A DNA stretch of 64,000 bases, from assembly GCA_029550525.1 (NCBI GenBank), contig JAKPHF010000008.1:124001-188000 (forward strand). The letters run 5' to 3'. Below the pieces are notes generated by a model, which saw only the letters and a list, made by a program, of their open reading frames with translations, searched no databases and was not told where the DNA came from. Origin of the DNA: Planctomycetota bacterium. GTDB taxonomy: Bacteria > Planctomycetota > Phycisphaerae > UBA1845 > PWPN01. A program made the position numbers and the translations under genes. Shown piece by piece: positions 8,255-16,264 of the stretch (positions within the stretch are counted from its first letter, which is position 1; every line of letters begins with the position of its first letter).

Positions 8255-10504
8255 TCAGTTCGGACAATCCTCCGTCGGCGTCCAAAGGAGGTTCGGACCG
8301 GACGCACACTTGATGAAGTAGTTAATGTCGAACTCGTCGATCACGTTCCGCGGCGGCACGTTATCGAAGCACTCGCATCCCGGCATGAGCGGCCCGATCG
8401 ACGTGGTTAGCCCGTTGAGGCACCGTTGCATGGCTGCGAAATCGTTCATGTCGACAAAGCCGTCGCCCTCGGCGTCCACCGCGGGGTAATGGCAGTTTCG
8501 TCCGACCACCAGGCTGCGCCCGAGCACCGCTAGTTCCTCGCCCGGCGCGAACGCCCCGGCGTTGGTCATGGTAACCCAGTCGAAAGCGATGTCGTACGTT
8601 CCCGCCGTGCTGCCGGCTCCGAACCCCATGCCGTCGCGTCCTTCAAAACCGCCCACCTGAGCTGCCTCCGGAATGGTGAGCACGGCCACCGGCGAAACAT
8701 CCTCGTCAAAGTAAAACCGGATGATTCGGTTGCAATTCGCATCGCCGATGGCTGTCATACGGAGGATGTGATAGTTCTGATCGAACCCGCCGGGAAGAAT
8801 GACGGTGTTCCCGCGATGCATCTCCGTGATCACACCGTCCGAACCGTTGGGGCCCCAGTGGTATTCGGCACTGATATGGGCGTCCCACAGGATCAGAGCC
8901 CCACCGCGTGGATCACTGTGATTGCGCACCCGGACCCGTCCCACGACGGTCGCACCGCTGCGGGGGAAGATTTCCGGGTCGGGCAAGGGGGCCAGCCGTG
9001 CGGCCCTAAACTTGGTCTTGGTCCCGCCGGTATCGATGATCCGCCACGCCTTGCCGTCCACCGCGTCGGGATCATCCTCCACGCTTCCCTGGTGCGTGCC
9101 CTCCGACACGACGAAGTTGTACCCGCTGCCTTCCGGCCCCGCGGAATCAGGCGCGGTCGGATCCACATTGCCGTTGTATTCGTGCACGCTGGTCGCGTCA
9201 GGGCCGAGCACATTGATCCGGATGCGTCGGACGATGGGCCCCAGATCGCAGTTCCCTTCGGAAAAGGACAGTGCCGCCGCATTATCGTTCGCGCCCGTAG
9301 CGCTGGCCGGGAAGGCTAACTGGGTCGGGTCGAACACGACCGTAACGATGACACTCCCCTGCGGCGGGATGGTGCCCGTCGGGTTGACCACGTTCAGCCA
9401 GGGACGATCCAGGGGCGTGAGGTCCGTCGCGTTGGTCACTTCCGTGACCGTGTAGTCGATGGGCGTGGCCCCGAGGTTGACCAGCGTGAACTGGGCGGGC
9501 TGAATGACCGCGTTGGGGTACGCCATCGGGTAGCTGCGCTGCACGGTGAAGGGGCCGGTCCGCCGCGTCGTTCCGCAGTTCTCCAGAACTTCCAGTTGGC
9601 AGGATCCGAGCGGCAGCACCGTGATGGTTACTTCATCGAACACCTCGTTCAGCGTGTCGGTAGCGGTCAGCCGCAGGACGTACTCGCCGTCCGTGGAGAA
9701 GGTGGCCGTCGTCACCACCGCCGACGCGTCCGCGAACTCGACGGTTCCCGGGCCGCTGACCTTCGACCACGCGACGCTCAGCGGGGCGGGCTGGCCGTCG
9801 GGATCGATCGCGACGCCCGCGAGATTCGCCGCCGCGGGCAGGACGATGGTCTGATCGGCACCCGCGTCCACATAGGGAACGCCGCCGGCCGGCCCCACAT
9901 ACGTGAAGAGCATCCGATTGAAGGTGATCGAACTGCCCCCCGTGTCGTTCACGCGGATGTAACTGCCCTCGCCCAGATCGAATTCGCCGAGGTCGAAGTT
10001 GGGGCAGGAGTTTGTCGCACCGTCCAATTGGCTCTTGTACACAACGTGAGTTCCATCGAGTGCGTGGATGATGTACTCGGCCGGGTACGGGGCTCGGGAA
10101 GCCGTGTTTCGATACTCGGCGTTCAAGCGATATCGGCCGGGCGGCAACTGGTTCGAACCCGTGCCGAACGGCGGCGCGTAGTCCACGTACTGCGGACCGT
10201 TCGGATCAGGCTCGCCGGGCTCCTGGTAGCTGGAGGTGTACCAGTAGCGTCCCGAACAGCCGCCCACGTGCGCGCGAGCCACGTTGGTCCGGCGGAAATA
10301 CGGATTGTCGCCGCTCTGACCGTCGTTCGCATCCGTCTTGGGCTCAGTCGTTGCCTCGTCACCGGTGGCCGAATCCGGATTGAGCTGATAGGTGTCGTTG
10401 ATGGCCAGTTGCCGCGGCGTCGTGTACGTGGCCGCCATTGTGCAGGCCGGCAACCCCACCGCGGCCCCGATCAAAACCGTCCAGATCATCGCTCGCGAAC
10501 TCAT
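8255..10504 (-). CDS. secreted PKD-type protein with dockerin-like C-terminus
   Basis: The 749-residue product starts at ATG 10504 behind GGGAGG and has a signal peptide (LIGAAVGLPACTMAA). Around residues 210-300 it has a PKD/K319-like Ig domain (VDAGADQTIVLP... 'WSKVSGPGTVEF' ... 'YVLRLTATD'). The central part resembles a beta-sandwich glycan-associated module. The C-terminus has EF-hand-like loops 'DAEGDGFVDMNDFAAMQRCLNG' and a poorer second one (IDEFDINYFIKC), each followed by cysteines. No catalytic motif is recognised, so it may be a binding or scaffolding protein for a surface complex. It lies between the sulfatase and the apiosidase-like gene in the same orientation. Confidence 0.75.
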   Translation of the reverse strand: MSSRAMIWTVLIGAAVGLPACTMAATYTTPRQLAINDTYQLNPDSATGDEATTEPKTDANDGQSGDNPYFRRTNVARAHVGGCSGRYWYTSSYQEPGEPDPNGPQYVDYAPPFGTGSNQLPPGRYRLNAEYRNTASRAPYPAEYIIHALDGTHVVYKSQLDGATNSCPNFDLGEFDLGEGSYIRVNDTGGSSITFNRMLFTYVGPAGGVPYVDAGADQTIVLPAAANLAGVAIDPDGQPAPLSVAWSKVSGPGTVEFADASAVVTTATFSTDGEYVLRLTATDTLNEVFDEVTITVLPLGSCQLEVLENCGTTRRTGPFTVQRSYPMAYPNAVIQPAQFTLVNLGATPIDYTVTEVTNATDLTPLDRPWLNVVNPTGTIPPQGSVIVTVVFDPTQLAFPASATGANDNAAALSFSEGNCDLGPIVRRIRINVLGPDATSVHEYNGNVDPTAPDSAGPEGSGYNFVVSEGTHQGSVEDDPDAVDGKAWRIIDTGGTKTKFRAARLAPLPDPEIFPRSGATVVGRVRVRNHSDPRGGALILWDAHISAEYHWGPNGSDGVITEMHRGNTVILPGGFDQNYHILRMTAIGDANCNRIIRFYFDEDVSPVAVLTIPEAAQVGGFEGRDGMGFGAGSTAGTYDIAFDWVTMTNAGAFAPGEELAVLGRSLVVGRNCHYPAVDAEGDGFVDMNDFAAMQRCLNGLTTSIGPLMPGCECFDNVPPRNVIDEFDINYFIKCASGPNLLWTPTEDCPN

Positions 10505-10572
10505 GTCCCATCCTCCCGTTCCCGGTCGCTGATCGCGAATCGCAACGCGGCATCACCGGGTTCCAGAAATTG

Positions 10573-12687
10573 TCAACCTGCGCACGACGGATCGCCCGGG
10601 CGATCGGGCCCGCTCACAATCAGGCAGGCGAGGAAGCGCTCCAGATCCATTTGGTCCACGTCGCCGTCCTTCTCCAGATCGGCCAGCTGGCACGCGTTGC
10701 TCACCGGTTCACCCGATCCGGTCAGACAGAGCTGAAAGACCGCGAAATCCTCCATGTCCACGTCGCCATCGTCGTCCAGATCCGCGGGGATGTTGCTCTT
10801 GACCACGATGGTGACGTCGTCGCTCGCGCTGAGTTCGCCGTCGCTGGCGGTCAGGCGGAGCAGATAGGTGCCCATGACGGTGAAGCTGGCCGTGGTGACC
10901 GCCGATGCCGGATTCAGAAACGTCACCTCGTCCGGACCGCTCACCTTGGACCAGTTGATGGTCACTTCGGACGGCGGACTGGGCAGGCCGTCATCAGTCA
11001 CCACGCCGTTGAGCTCGGCTACTTCTCCGAGCCTGATGGTCTGATCAGGCCCCGCGTCGACGCTCGGCGCGGTATTGGTGGCCGGGCCGATCAGGCGGAC
11101 CAGAACCGCCACGTCCTTGGCAATGCCGGTATTAATGGTGCGCACGCCGCCGCCGGCGATGACGCCCAGATTCGCGGTGGCACCGGTGTTGATGTCCAGC
11201 CGGGTCGTTTCGAAATTGCCGCTCACGCCGGTGAGATTCAGCGTGAGCGTGCCGCCGCCCTGCTTGAAAATGGCGTAATCGTTGCCGAACTTCCCGCAAT
11301 GGCCGGCGCTGACCAGATTATTAGCCGGTGTGAACGCTTTGAAATTCAGGTCTTTGTAGAAATCATGGAAGAAGCCCATGCGAATGGCGCCGGGATCGTT
11401 CGCGGCCTGGCTGACGTCGGGCGGCGGATTCTGGTTGAAGTGCTGCCGCAGCAGACTGCCCATGGTCGGAAACGCCATGGCGGCGACGAAGTTGCGGTGC
11501 GTGTTGCGGATGCCCAGGACGTACTCGTTGTCGGCCGAGACGCACTCGTACCAATACTCCTCGAACCACACCGGCTTGCCGTAAATGCGATAGCTCAGTG
11601 CGGTCTGCCACTGCGTCTCGGTTCGCTCGCCCGGCTGATCGATCTGCACTTCGATGTAATCGATGTTCGGGTTGTTCGCGCTGCTGGTGTCGATCGTGTT
11701 GGTGTGGCTGCCGATCGGATGGTCGTAAGGATCCTCGTCCTTGACGAGTTGGGCCTTGTGAGCGACCTCCTGCTGCCACGTGAGCCCCCACGGCGTGTTT
11801 CGTTCGTTCACCTCGCCGTACAGGCACCACCGGACGTTGTACGCGGTGTATCGGGCCACACAGTAGCGGAACCAGCGGTCGTCGCGGGCCTGCGAGCCCA
11901 TCTTGCTCCACCAGTTGCTGTTGTCGGGGAAGCCGCCGATGGTCAGTCCCATCATGATGCCGCGATCGTTGGCGTACTGTACCATCTGATCCAGGTGCTG
12001 GAAGAACTCCATGTTGGGCGTGTCGGTCTGCGGGTTTTTGTTGGGAAAGGCCTGCGGCACGCCGCTGCGCGAATAGATAGCCAGCCAGATGCAGCCCAGG
12101 AACGTGTTGAAACGCTGAGCCTGGCGGGCGTCCATCCAGGTCTTCCATTCGGCCAGCGTGAACTCTTCCGAGAACGACCACTGCGTATCGCCCACCGGCA
12201 GGAAAGGCGTCCCGTCGCTGAGCTTCCAGGCGTAGCCGTCTCGCTCGAGGAATCCATGGTAGAGCGGATTGGCGGCGAGTTCGGCCGGTGTGGGCGAGAC
12301 CGCCAGGACCGTACCGCTAATGCCGTTCATGCCCGCGTCGCTCGAGGCCGTCACCCAGGACCACTCGCCGGCGGCGGTGGGCGCGAAGCGGATCCGCCAG
12401 GTGTTGCCGCCGTCCCAGAAGCCCTTCATGACGAGCGTCTTGCCCGCAGCCGCTCCCGATGTGCCCGTGAAGGTAGCCGTGACCGTCGGGCCGTCGACAT
12501 ACGGCTTGGTTCCCGGCTGATCAGCCGATAAGGCCAGTTCGTACACGCGGAAGGTCTTGACGCTGGCCGGCGGCTGCTCGATCAGGCCCGCCCGAGCCAT
12601 CGAAATCTGGCCCAGGAGAACACAACCGAGTGCCAGACCGCAACTCCACAAGCCACACCGCGGACGCAACAGGCGCATTACTACCAC
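10573..12687 (-). CDS. DUF5060/DUF4038 apiosidase-like glycosidase with dockerin
   Basis: The 704-residue product has a signal peptide (LALGCVLLGQISMARA). Residues 40-130 match the DUF5060 beta-sandwich that precedes DUF4038 TIM barrels (VTATFTGTSG, 'WRIRFAPTAAGEWSW'). The barrel follows, with 'GDTQWSFSEEF', 'FNTFLGCIWLAIY', 'GIMMGLTIGGF', 'WCLYGEVNE' (likely acid/base Glu) and 'VWFEEYWYE' (likely nucleophile Glu). DUF4038 includes the GH140 apiosidases of rhamnogalacturonan-II breakdown. A K319/PKD domain and a two-loop dockerin with four cysteines end the protein. The start is GTG 12687 with G-rich sequence just upstream; ATG 12678 is an alternative. It is probably an exported pectin-type side-chain hydrolase. 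Confidence 0.8.
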   Translation of the reverse strand: MVVMRLLRPRCGLWSCGLALGCVLLGQISMARAGLIEQPPASVKTFRVYELALSADQPGTKPYVDGPTVTATFTGTSGAAAGKTLVMKGFWDGGNTWRIRFAPTAAGEWSWVTASSDAGMNGISGTVLAVSPTPAELAANPLYHGFLERDGYAWKLSDGTPFLPVGDTQWSFSEEFTLAEWKTWMDARQAQRFNTFLGCIWLAIYSRSGVPQAFPNKNPQTDTPNMEFFQHLDQMVQYANDRGIMMGLTIGGFPDNSNWWSKMGSQARDDRWFRYCVARYTAYNVRWCLYGEVNERNTPWGLTWQQEVAHKAQLVKDEDPYDHPIGSHTNTIDTSSANNPNIDYIEVQIDQPGERTETQWQTALSYRIYGKPVWFEEYWYECVSADNEYVLGIRNTHRNFVAAMAFPTMGSLLRQHFNQNPPPDVSQAANDPGAIRMGFFHDFYKDLNFKAFTPANNLVSAGHCGKFGNDYAIFKQGGGTLTLNLTGVSGNFETTRLDINTGATANLGVIAGGGVRTINTGIAKDVAVLVRLIGPATNTAPSVDAGPDQTIRLGEVAELNGVVTDDGLPSPPSEVTINWSKVSGPDEVTFLNPASAVTTASFTVMGTYLLRLTASDGELSASDDVTIVVKSNIPADLDDDGDVDMEDFAVFQLCLTGSGEPVSNACQLADLEKDGDVDQMDLERFLACLIVSGPDRPGDPSCAG

Positions 12688-12782
12688 GCACCACCCCCCA
12701 GGCAGATGTAAAGACCGGATCTCGACTCTGGATGCTCCATGACGACCGACTTCGACGGTCGCTCAGGAGGCCGATTCATCGT

Positions 12783-13442
12783 TCAGCGGAACCGCCGACG
12801 CACTAACGCCAGCGAAGCGAGCCCCAGGCACAGCAGGCTCGACGGCTCGGGAACGTAGCTGATGTACGGACCATTGGCGGGATCACCCGTGCGGGATCCT
12901 TCGCGATCCTCGATCGTGCCCCCCCTTTGGCCATCGTTGTCGGTATTCTTCAGGAACAGCGTTACCGTGGTCCCCTTGTTGGCATTGAAGAAGTCGGTCA
13001 TGTCCACGGTTCGCCACTGGGGAGGCACCACGTCCTGGCCGGAGTTCCCGCCCACCATGGTCAGTGGATCGCCGATGAGCGTTACGCCGACGGTGCTCTG
13101 GAGCGTCGAATTGTTCCACGTGATGGCGGTCTCGTCGAACTCGGCCTGCTTGCCACTGACCTGTAGCTTCCAACTGAGGTTCGACCAGCTCCTCACATGG
13201 AGCAAATTCAGCGTGGCCGACTCAACCGTCACGTCAGGCAGCGTGAACTCGATGATCCCGATGCGCTGCTGGCCGCTCTGCCCTTTGATCAAGATCCCGC
13301 CGTTGTCCCGGACGGTGCCCCCGCTGGTTTGATCCAGGAATGTGTCGTCGTTCGGCAAAAGGATGAACGACGCCGTCACCGGATTGACCAAGGCGAAGGT
13401 CACTAACAGCAGACTACCCATGATTAGACATGACTTGCGCAT
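12783..13442 (-). CDS. DNRLRE-domain protein with PEP-CTERM sorting signal
   Basis: The 219-residue product has a signal peptide (IMGSLLLVTFALVNPVTAS) and a DNRLRE-type beta-sandwich ('DDTFLDQ', 'RIGIIEFTLPD', 'VESATLNLL', 'ETAITWNN'). It ends with VPEPSSLLCLGLASLALVRR plus FR, which is the complete PEP-CTERM signal: PEP motif, hydrophobic helix, basic tail. Such proteins are processed by exosortase and placed at the cell surface or exopolysaccharide matrix. No exosortase is in the window. GGGAGG lies 11 bases before ATG 13442. The gene seems to have its own promoter at 13489-13516. Confidence 0.88.
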   Translation of the reverse strand: MRKSCLIMGSLLLVTFALVNPVTASFILLPNDDTFLDQTSGGTVRDNGGILIKGQSGQQRIGIIEFTLPDVTVESATLNLLHVRSWSNLSWKLQVSGKQAEFDETAITWNNSTLQSTVGVTLIGDPLTMVGGNSGQDVVPPQWRTVDMTDFFNANKGTTVTLFLKNTDNDGQRGGTIEDREGSRTGDPANGPYISYVPEPSSLLCLGLASLALVRRRFR

Positions 13443-13479
13443 TGCTCTCTCTCCTCCCTTCAGGCTAGATGTGAATACT

Positions 13480-13540
13480 TACTGTGTCAGTATACCCACA
13501 TTCCGCCTTCGATCAAGATATTTCGACCAGAACTGACACA
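13480..13540 (-). promoter_or_regulatory. promoter of PEP-CTERM gene flanked by TGTGTCAGT inverted boxes
   Basis: On the minus strand, TTGATC (13516-13511) and TATACT (13494-13489) are separated by 16 bases. TACTG-TGT-CAGTA (13480-13492) overlaps the -10 box, and TGTGTCAGT (13483-13491) recurs inverted as ACTGACACA at 13532-13540, upstream of the -35. Two matching half-sites around a promoter suggest repressor binding or looping. The gap is AT-rich compared with its surroundings. Confidence 0.5.
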
Positions 13541-13597
13541 TAATTCAGCTACTCGTACACACTTTCAGGCAACACGTATACTCGTGTCGTCGGGGGC

Positions 13598-15124
13598 TCA
13601 GCAATTCGGCTCTCGGTCGGGGCCCCCCATGCACTCGAGGAACTGAGCCACGTCATGGCCATCCACGTCGGTATCCCCGTCGAGGTCCGCGGCCGCGCAG
13701 TCCGGCTCATGCACGCCGCCCTCGCCCGACAGACAACGCTGGAGGTAACCGAAGTCCGTCTGGTCCACGTCGTCGTCCTGGTCGAAGTCCGCGGGCGAGC
13801 CTGCCGTCGTAAACTGCCACACATCCCCCGTCGTTTTCTCCGTCCCGCTCCACGTATCGATTCGCCAGTAGTACGTGGTCTTGCGGGCCAACGTGCCGGG
13901 GTTATAGGTCGTGGTCGTCTGGCTCGAGACCAGGACGCCGGGGCTCTCCGTTCCGAAATACACGTCGTATGAGGTGGCACAGGTAACCGGCGCCCAGCTC
14001 AGGCCGGCCGGCGACAATCGAACATCCACCGCCAGGTGAGGCGGGTTGGCCCCCTGCACCTTGGCCGGCACGAATGGCGGCGCGGGATGAGCGGCAATGA
14101 AGTTCTGGTAGGCCGTGAACGCCGCCTTGCGAGCATACGCTGGCTCGGGCCCCAGAATTCCGAACGAATACTGGGAGAACGCCTGCGTGTCGTTCAACTC
14201 GTAGAAAAAGACTTTGTGGATCCAGGATCGAGCGGGTTGCCCCGTGAACCAGTTGTTCAACAAGCCGGTGTAGTAGTTCGCCTGGTTCGCCTCGCCGACC
14301 TCATCGCTCTCCCACCCTACCTCGGTGAGCCAGAACGGCCTCCCGAACCATCCGGTATTCTGCAGCACCTGCTTTACCGACGGCGGATCCCACGGCCAAG
14401 TGGGCGACTTTTCGAGGCGATCGGTCACGACCGTGTGGTTGTTGCCGTACACGTGGTGCGTCACGATATCAAGCCGGCTGCCGGCTTGCGTGATGCAGTC
14501 CGTGAGCCAGACGTCCCAACTGCCGCTGTTCAGATGAGCCAACTCGGGGCCGCAGACTTTCGCTTCCGGAGAGGCGGCATGGATCGCATCCGCCCCGTTG
14601 TTGAGGATCAGATTGATGTACTGAGCCCGTGAACCCGACCAGAATTGGCTGAGGTTCGGCTCGTTCCACATTCCCCAGTGCCGGATCGAATCACGATAGC
14701 GTGTCGCCGCACGGTAGCACACGTCGTAGTAATCGGCGGCGTTGGTGGGGACGCCCGTCCCTGCAGGCCCGGTGGTGGCCCAGGCCGGGGTCTGGCTGAT
14801 GGTGGCGAAAATGTGCAGCCCTCGGGCTCGGGCAGCTCCCACGATGCTATCGTAGATGCTCCACGAAAAGGTGTCCTGGCTGGGTTCGACCCAAGCCCAC
14901 ACCATGTCGATCCTGATCCAGCCCATGCCGCACGACTGGACCTCGTCCATCAACCGGACCAGACTCGACCCCTGAGGTGCGTGGACGTTGATGCCGTAAG
15001 GCGATGCCTCCGAGATGCATTGCGCACGAACCGCGGCGACGTCGCCGGCCGTGATCACCAGCGCGCCTGTCAACGCCAGCACCAGGCGGTATGTGCGTAC
15101 CCGGATGTGCGACGGTCGGTGCAT
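13598..15124 (-). CDS. GH39/GH-A clan glycosidase with dockerin-like C-terminus
   Basis: The 508-residue product has a signal peptide (VLALTGALVITAGDVAAVRAQ). A TIM-barrel glycosidase of clan GH-A follows: 'GMGWIRIDMVWAWVEP', 'HWGMWNEPN' with the expected acid/base Glu155, 'VTHHVYG', and 'FWLTEVGWES' with the expected nucleophile Glu268. The arrangement is closest to GH39 or GH5-like xylosidase/arabinosidase relatives. After residue 360 comes a fibronectin-III-like segment ('SYDVYFGTESPG', 'TTYYWRIDT'). It ends in two EF-hand loops (DFDQDDDVDQTDF, DLDGDTDVDGHD) with four cysteines. It starts 54 bases after the pseudopilin stop, so cotranscription is likely. Confidence 0.85.
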   Translation of the reverse strand: MHRPSHIRVRTYRLVLALTGALVITAGDVAAVRAQCISEASPYGINVHAPQGSSLVRLMDEVQSCGMGWIRIDMVWAWVEPSQDTFSWSIYDSIVGAARARGLHIFATISQTPAWATTGPAGTGVPTNAADYYDVCYRAATRYRDSIRHWGMWNEPNLSQFWSGSRAQYINLILNNGADAIHAASPEAKVCGPELAHLNSGSWDVWLTDCITQAGSRLDIVTHHVYGNNHTVVTDRLEKSPTWPWDPPSVKQVLQNTGWFGRPFWLTEVGWESDEVGEANQANYYTGLLNNWFTGQPARSWIHKVFFYELNDTQAFSQYSFGILGPEPAYARKAAFTAYQNFIAAHPAPPFVPAKVQGANPPHLAVDVRLSPAGLSWAPVTCATSYDVYFGTESPGVLVSSQTTTTYNPGTLARKTTYYWRIDTWSGTEKTTGDVWQFTTAGSPADFDQDDDVDQTDFGYLQRCLSGEGGVHEPDCAAADLDGDTDVDGHDVAQFLECMGGPDREPNC

Positions 15125-15178
15125 TACCCCCTCCGGTTCGTTTCGGCCGCGTCCTTCTGCGTGTGCTGTTGGGCGGCC

Positions 15179-16060
15179 CTACCGTGAATAGTGCCAGGGC
15201 CATTGAGACTTGAGCCACACCTTGTCGATCGGCGCGTTGGGGCTCTTGAACGTCTTGGGCGGCTCGGCCCTTCGGTCCACCACCTCGCCCCTGGTCTTGG
15301 GCACCATTTGTGAGTGCCCATCGGCGAACAACATGTTCATGCCTTCCGAGCCGTGATTATCCCACGGCTGCGGGCAGTTGTTCCCGATGCTGTACGGATA
15401 TTTGTCCGAATCCAGGCTTCCCTCGCACCCCACGAATCCGTTAGCGAAATTGGGGTCACGGTTGTCGTTATCGTGCACGAGCATCATGTCGTGGAAGGCC
15501 ATCTTGAAGTGGGTCGTCTTCTTGTGGCGACCGGCCATGGGATGCCGCTGCGCGGCGGGCAGGTTCTCCTCCGGATCATAGAGCGCGTTGTACTCGTAGC
15601 TGTGCCCCCCACTGGAATCGTCGCGCTCCTTGGCCGTGACATCGATGTCCGATTGCCCCACCGGAATGGGCCGTCCGTTCTCCTGCGAGGAGACCATCTT
15701 CGGCGGAGCCTGGAGCGTGTGCGGCCGAATGACGTTCCGGCTGGCCGGACAGATCAGCACCTTCACATCCGGCAGCAAGCGAGCCTTGTACAACGACCAG
15801 AAGCTGTCGGACGTGTTGTTCGGCGTCACCGGGAAATAACCCTTGTACGTCTCAGTGTAGACGGTGAACGCCGTACCCAAATCATGCATGTGAGCCCGGC
15901 AGGCAACCACGCGAGTCTGCCAGCGAGCCCGGGCCAGCGACGGCAGGAGAATGGCGACCAACAATGCGATGATCGCCACCACGACCAGGATCTCGATAAG
16001 CGTGAACCCTGCGCTTCGCGGATGAACCGCCCGATACGTCATGCGGGCCTGCCTGTGCAT
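15179..16060 (-). CDS. type II secretion-like pseudopilin (N-methylation and H-x-DG type)
   Basis: The 293-residue product starts at ATG 16060 (GGAGAGAGG upstream). The motif 'GFTLIEILVVVAIIALLVAI' begins at residue 19, the standard prepilin peptidase cleavage and methylation site, followed by a hydrophobic helix. The C-terminal part ends with an H...NMLFADGH segment similar to the H-x9-DG domain seen in many planctomycete pseudopilins. These proteins are processed by PilD-type peptidases and thought to build a secretion pseudopilus. It is the first gene downstream of the candidate operator region 16136-16202 and precedes the GH39-like gene, hinting at a role in export or surface display of the enzymes. 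Confidence 0.88.
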   Translation of the reverse strand: MHRQARMTYRAVHPRSAGFTLIEILVVVAIIALLVAILLPSLARARWQTRVVACRAHMHDLGTAFTVYTETYKGYFPVTPNNTSDSFWSLYKARLLPDVKVLICPASRNVIRPHTLQAPPKMVSSQENGRPIPVGQSDIDVTAKERDDSSGGHSYEYNALYDPEENLPAAQRHPMAGRHKKTTHFKMAFHDMMLVHDNDNRDPNFANGFVGCEGSLDSDKYPYSIGNNCPQPWDNHGSEGMNMLFADGHSQMVPKTRGEVVDRRAEPPKTFKSPNAPIDKVWLKSQWPWHYSR

Positions 16061-16135
16061 GAACCTCTCTCCGCCGTGAACTGCCAAGGGCCGCGGAGGG
16101 ATCGGCGAACCGAACCCATCCTGAGATGCTGGTAA

Positions 16136-16202
16136 CAATTGTACCGCGAAACTGGAGGCCGAAGCAATAGGTGTAGCCAAAATATCTGCATGTATATACA
16201 AG
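16136..16202. promoter_or_regulatory. candidate operator boxes upstream of pseudopilin operon
   Basis: CAATTGTAC (16136-16144) and ATATACAAG (16194-16202) occur here. Both nine-base words recur in the same order and orientation upstream of the GntR/LacI-type regulator (17362-17370 and 17396-17404). The palindrome TGTATATACA (16191-16200) overlaps the second word. GntR/LacI hybrids such as AraR bind TTGTAC-containing palindromes, so this fits, but binding is untested. Confidence 0.45.
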
Positions 16203-16206
16203 ATGT

Positions 16207-16234
16207 ACTGCAGATCGACCTTTCGATCTGCAGT
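16207..16234 (-). terminator. perfect 12-bp hairpin downstream of regulator gene
   Basis: ACTGCAGATCGA (16207-16218), loop CCTT, and TCGATCTGCAGT (16223-16234) form a perfect stem 30 bases after the regulator's stop codon. There is no long U run on the minus-strand exit side, so it is a weak intrinsic terminator or an RNA-stabilising hairpin. It could also be a palindromic protein-binding site for the operon that starts at 16060. Confidence 0.45.
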
Positions 16235-16264
16235 TTCTTACCCTGCAATGGCTTGCGACATGAA

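Noticed and set aside
10438..12531. 697-codon plus-strand frame opposite the apiosidase-like gene
   Set aside because: The minus strand encodes a clear signal peptide, glycosidase and dockerin; the plus frame has no motif or ribosome site.
16191..16200. TGTATATACA taken as a -10 box
   Set aside because: It is a perfect palindrome and no -35 lies at the right distance; it fits better as part of an operator-like site.
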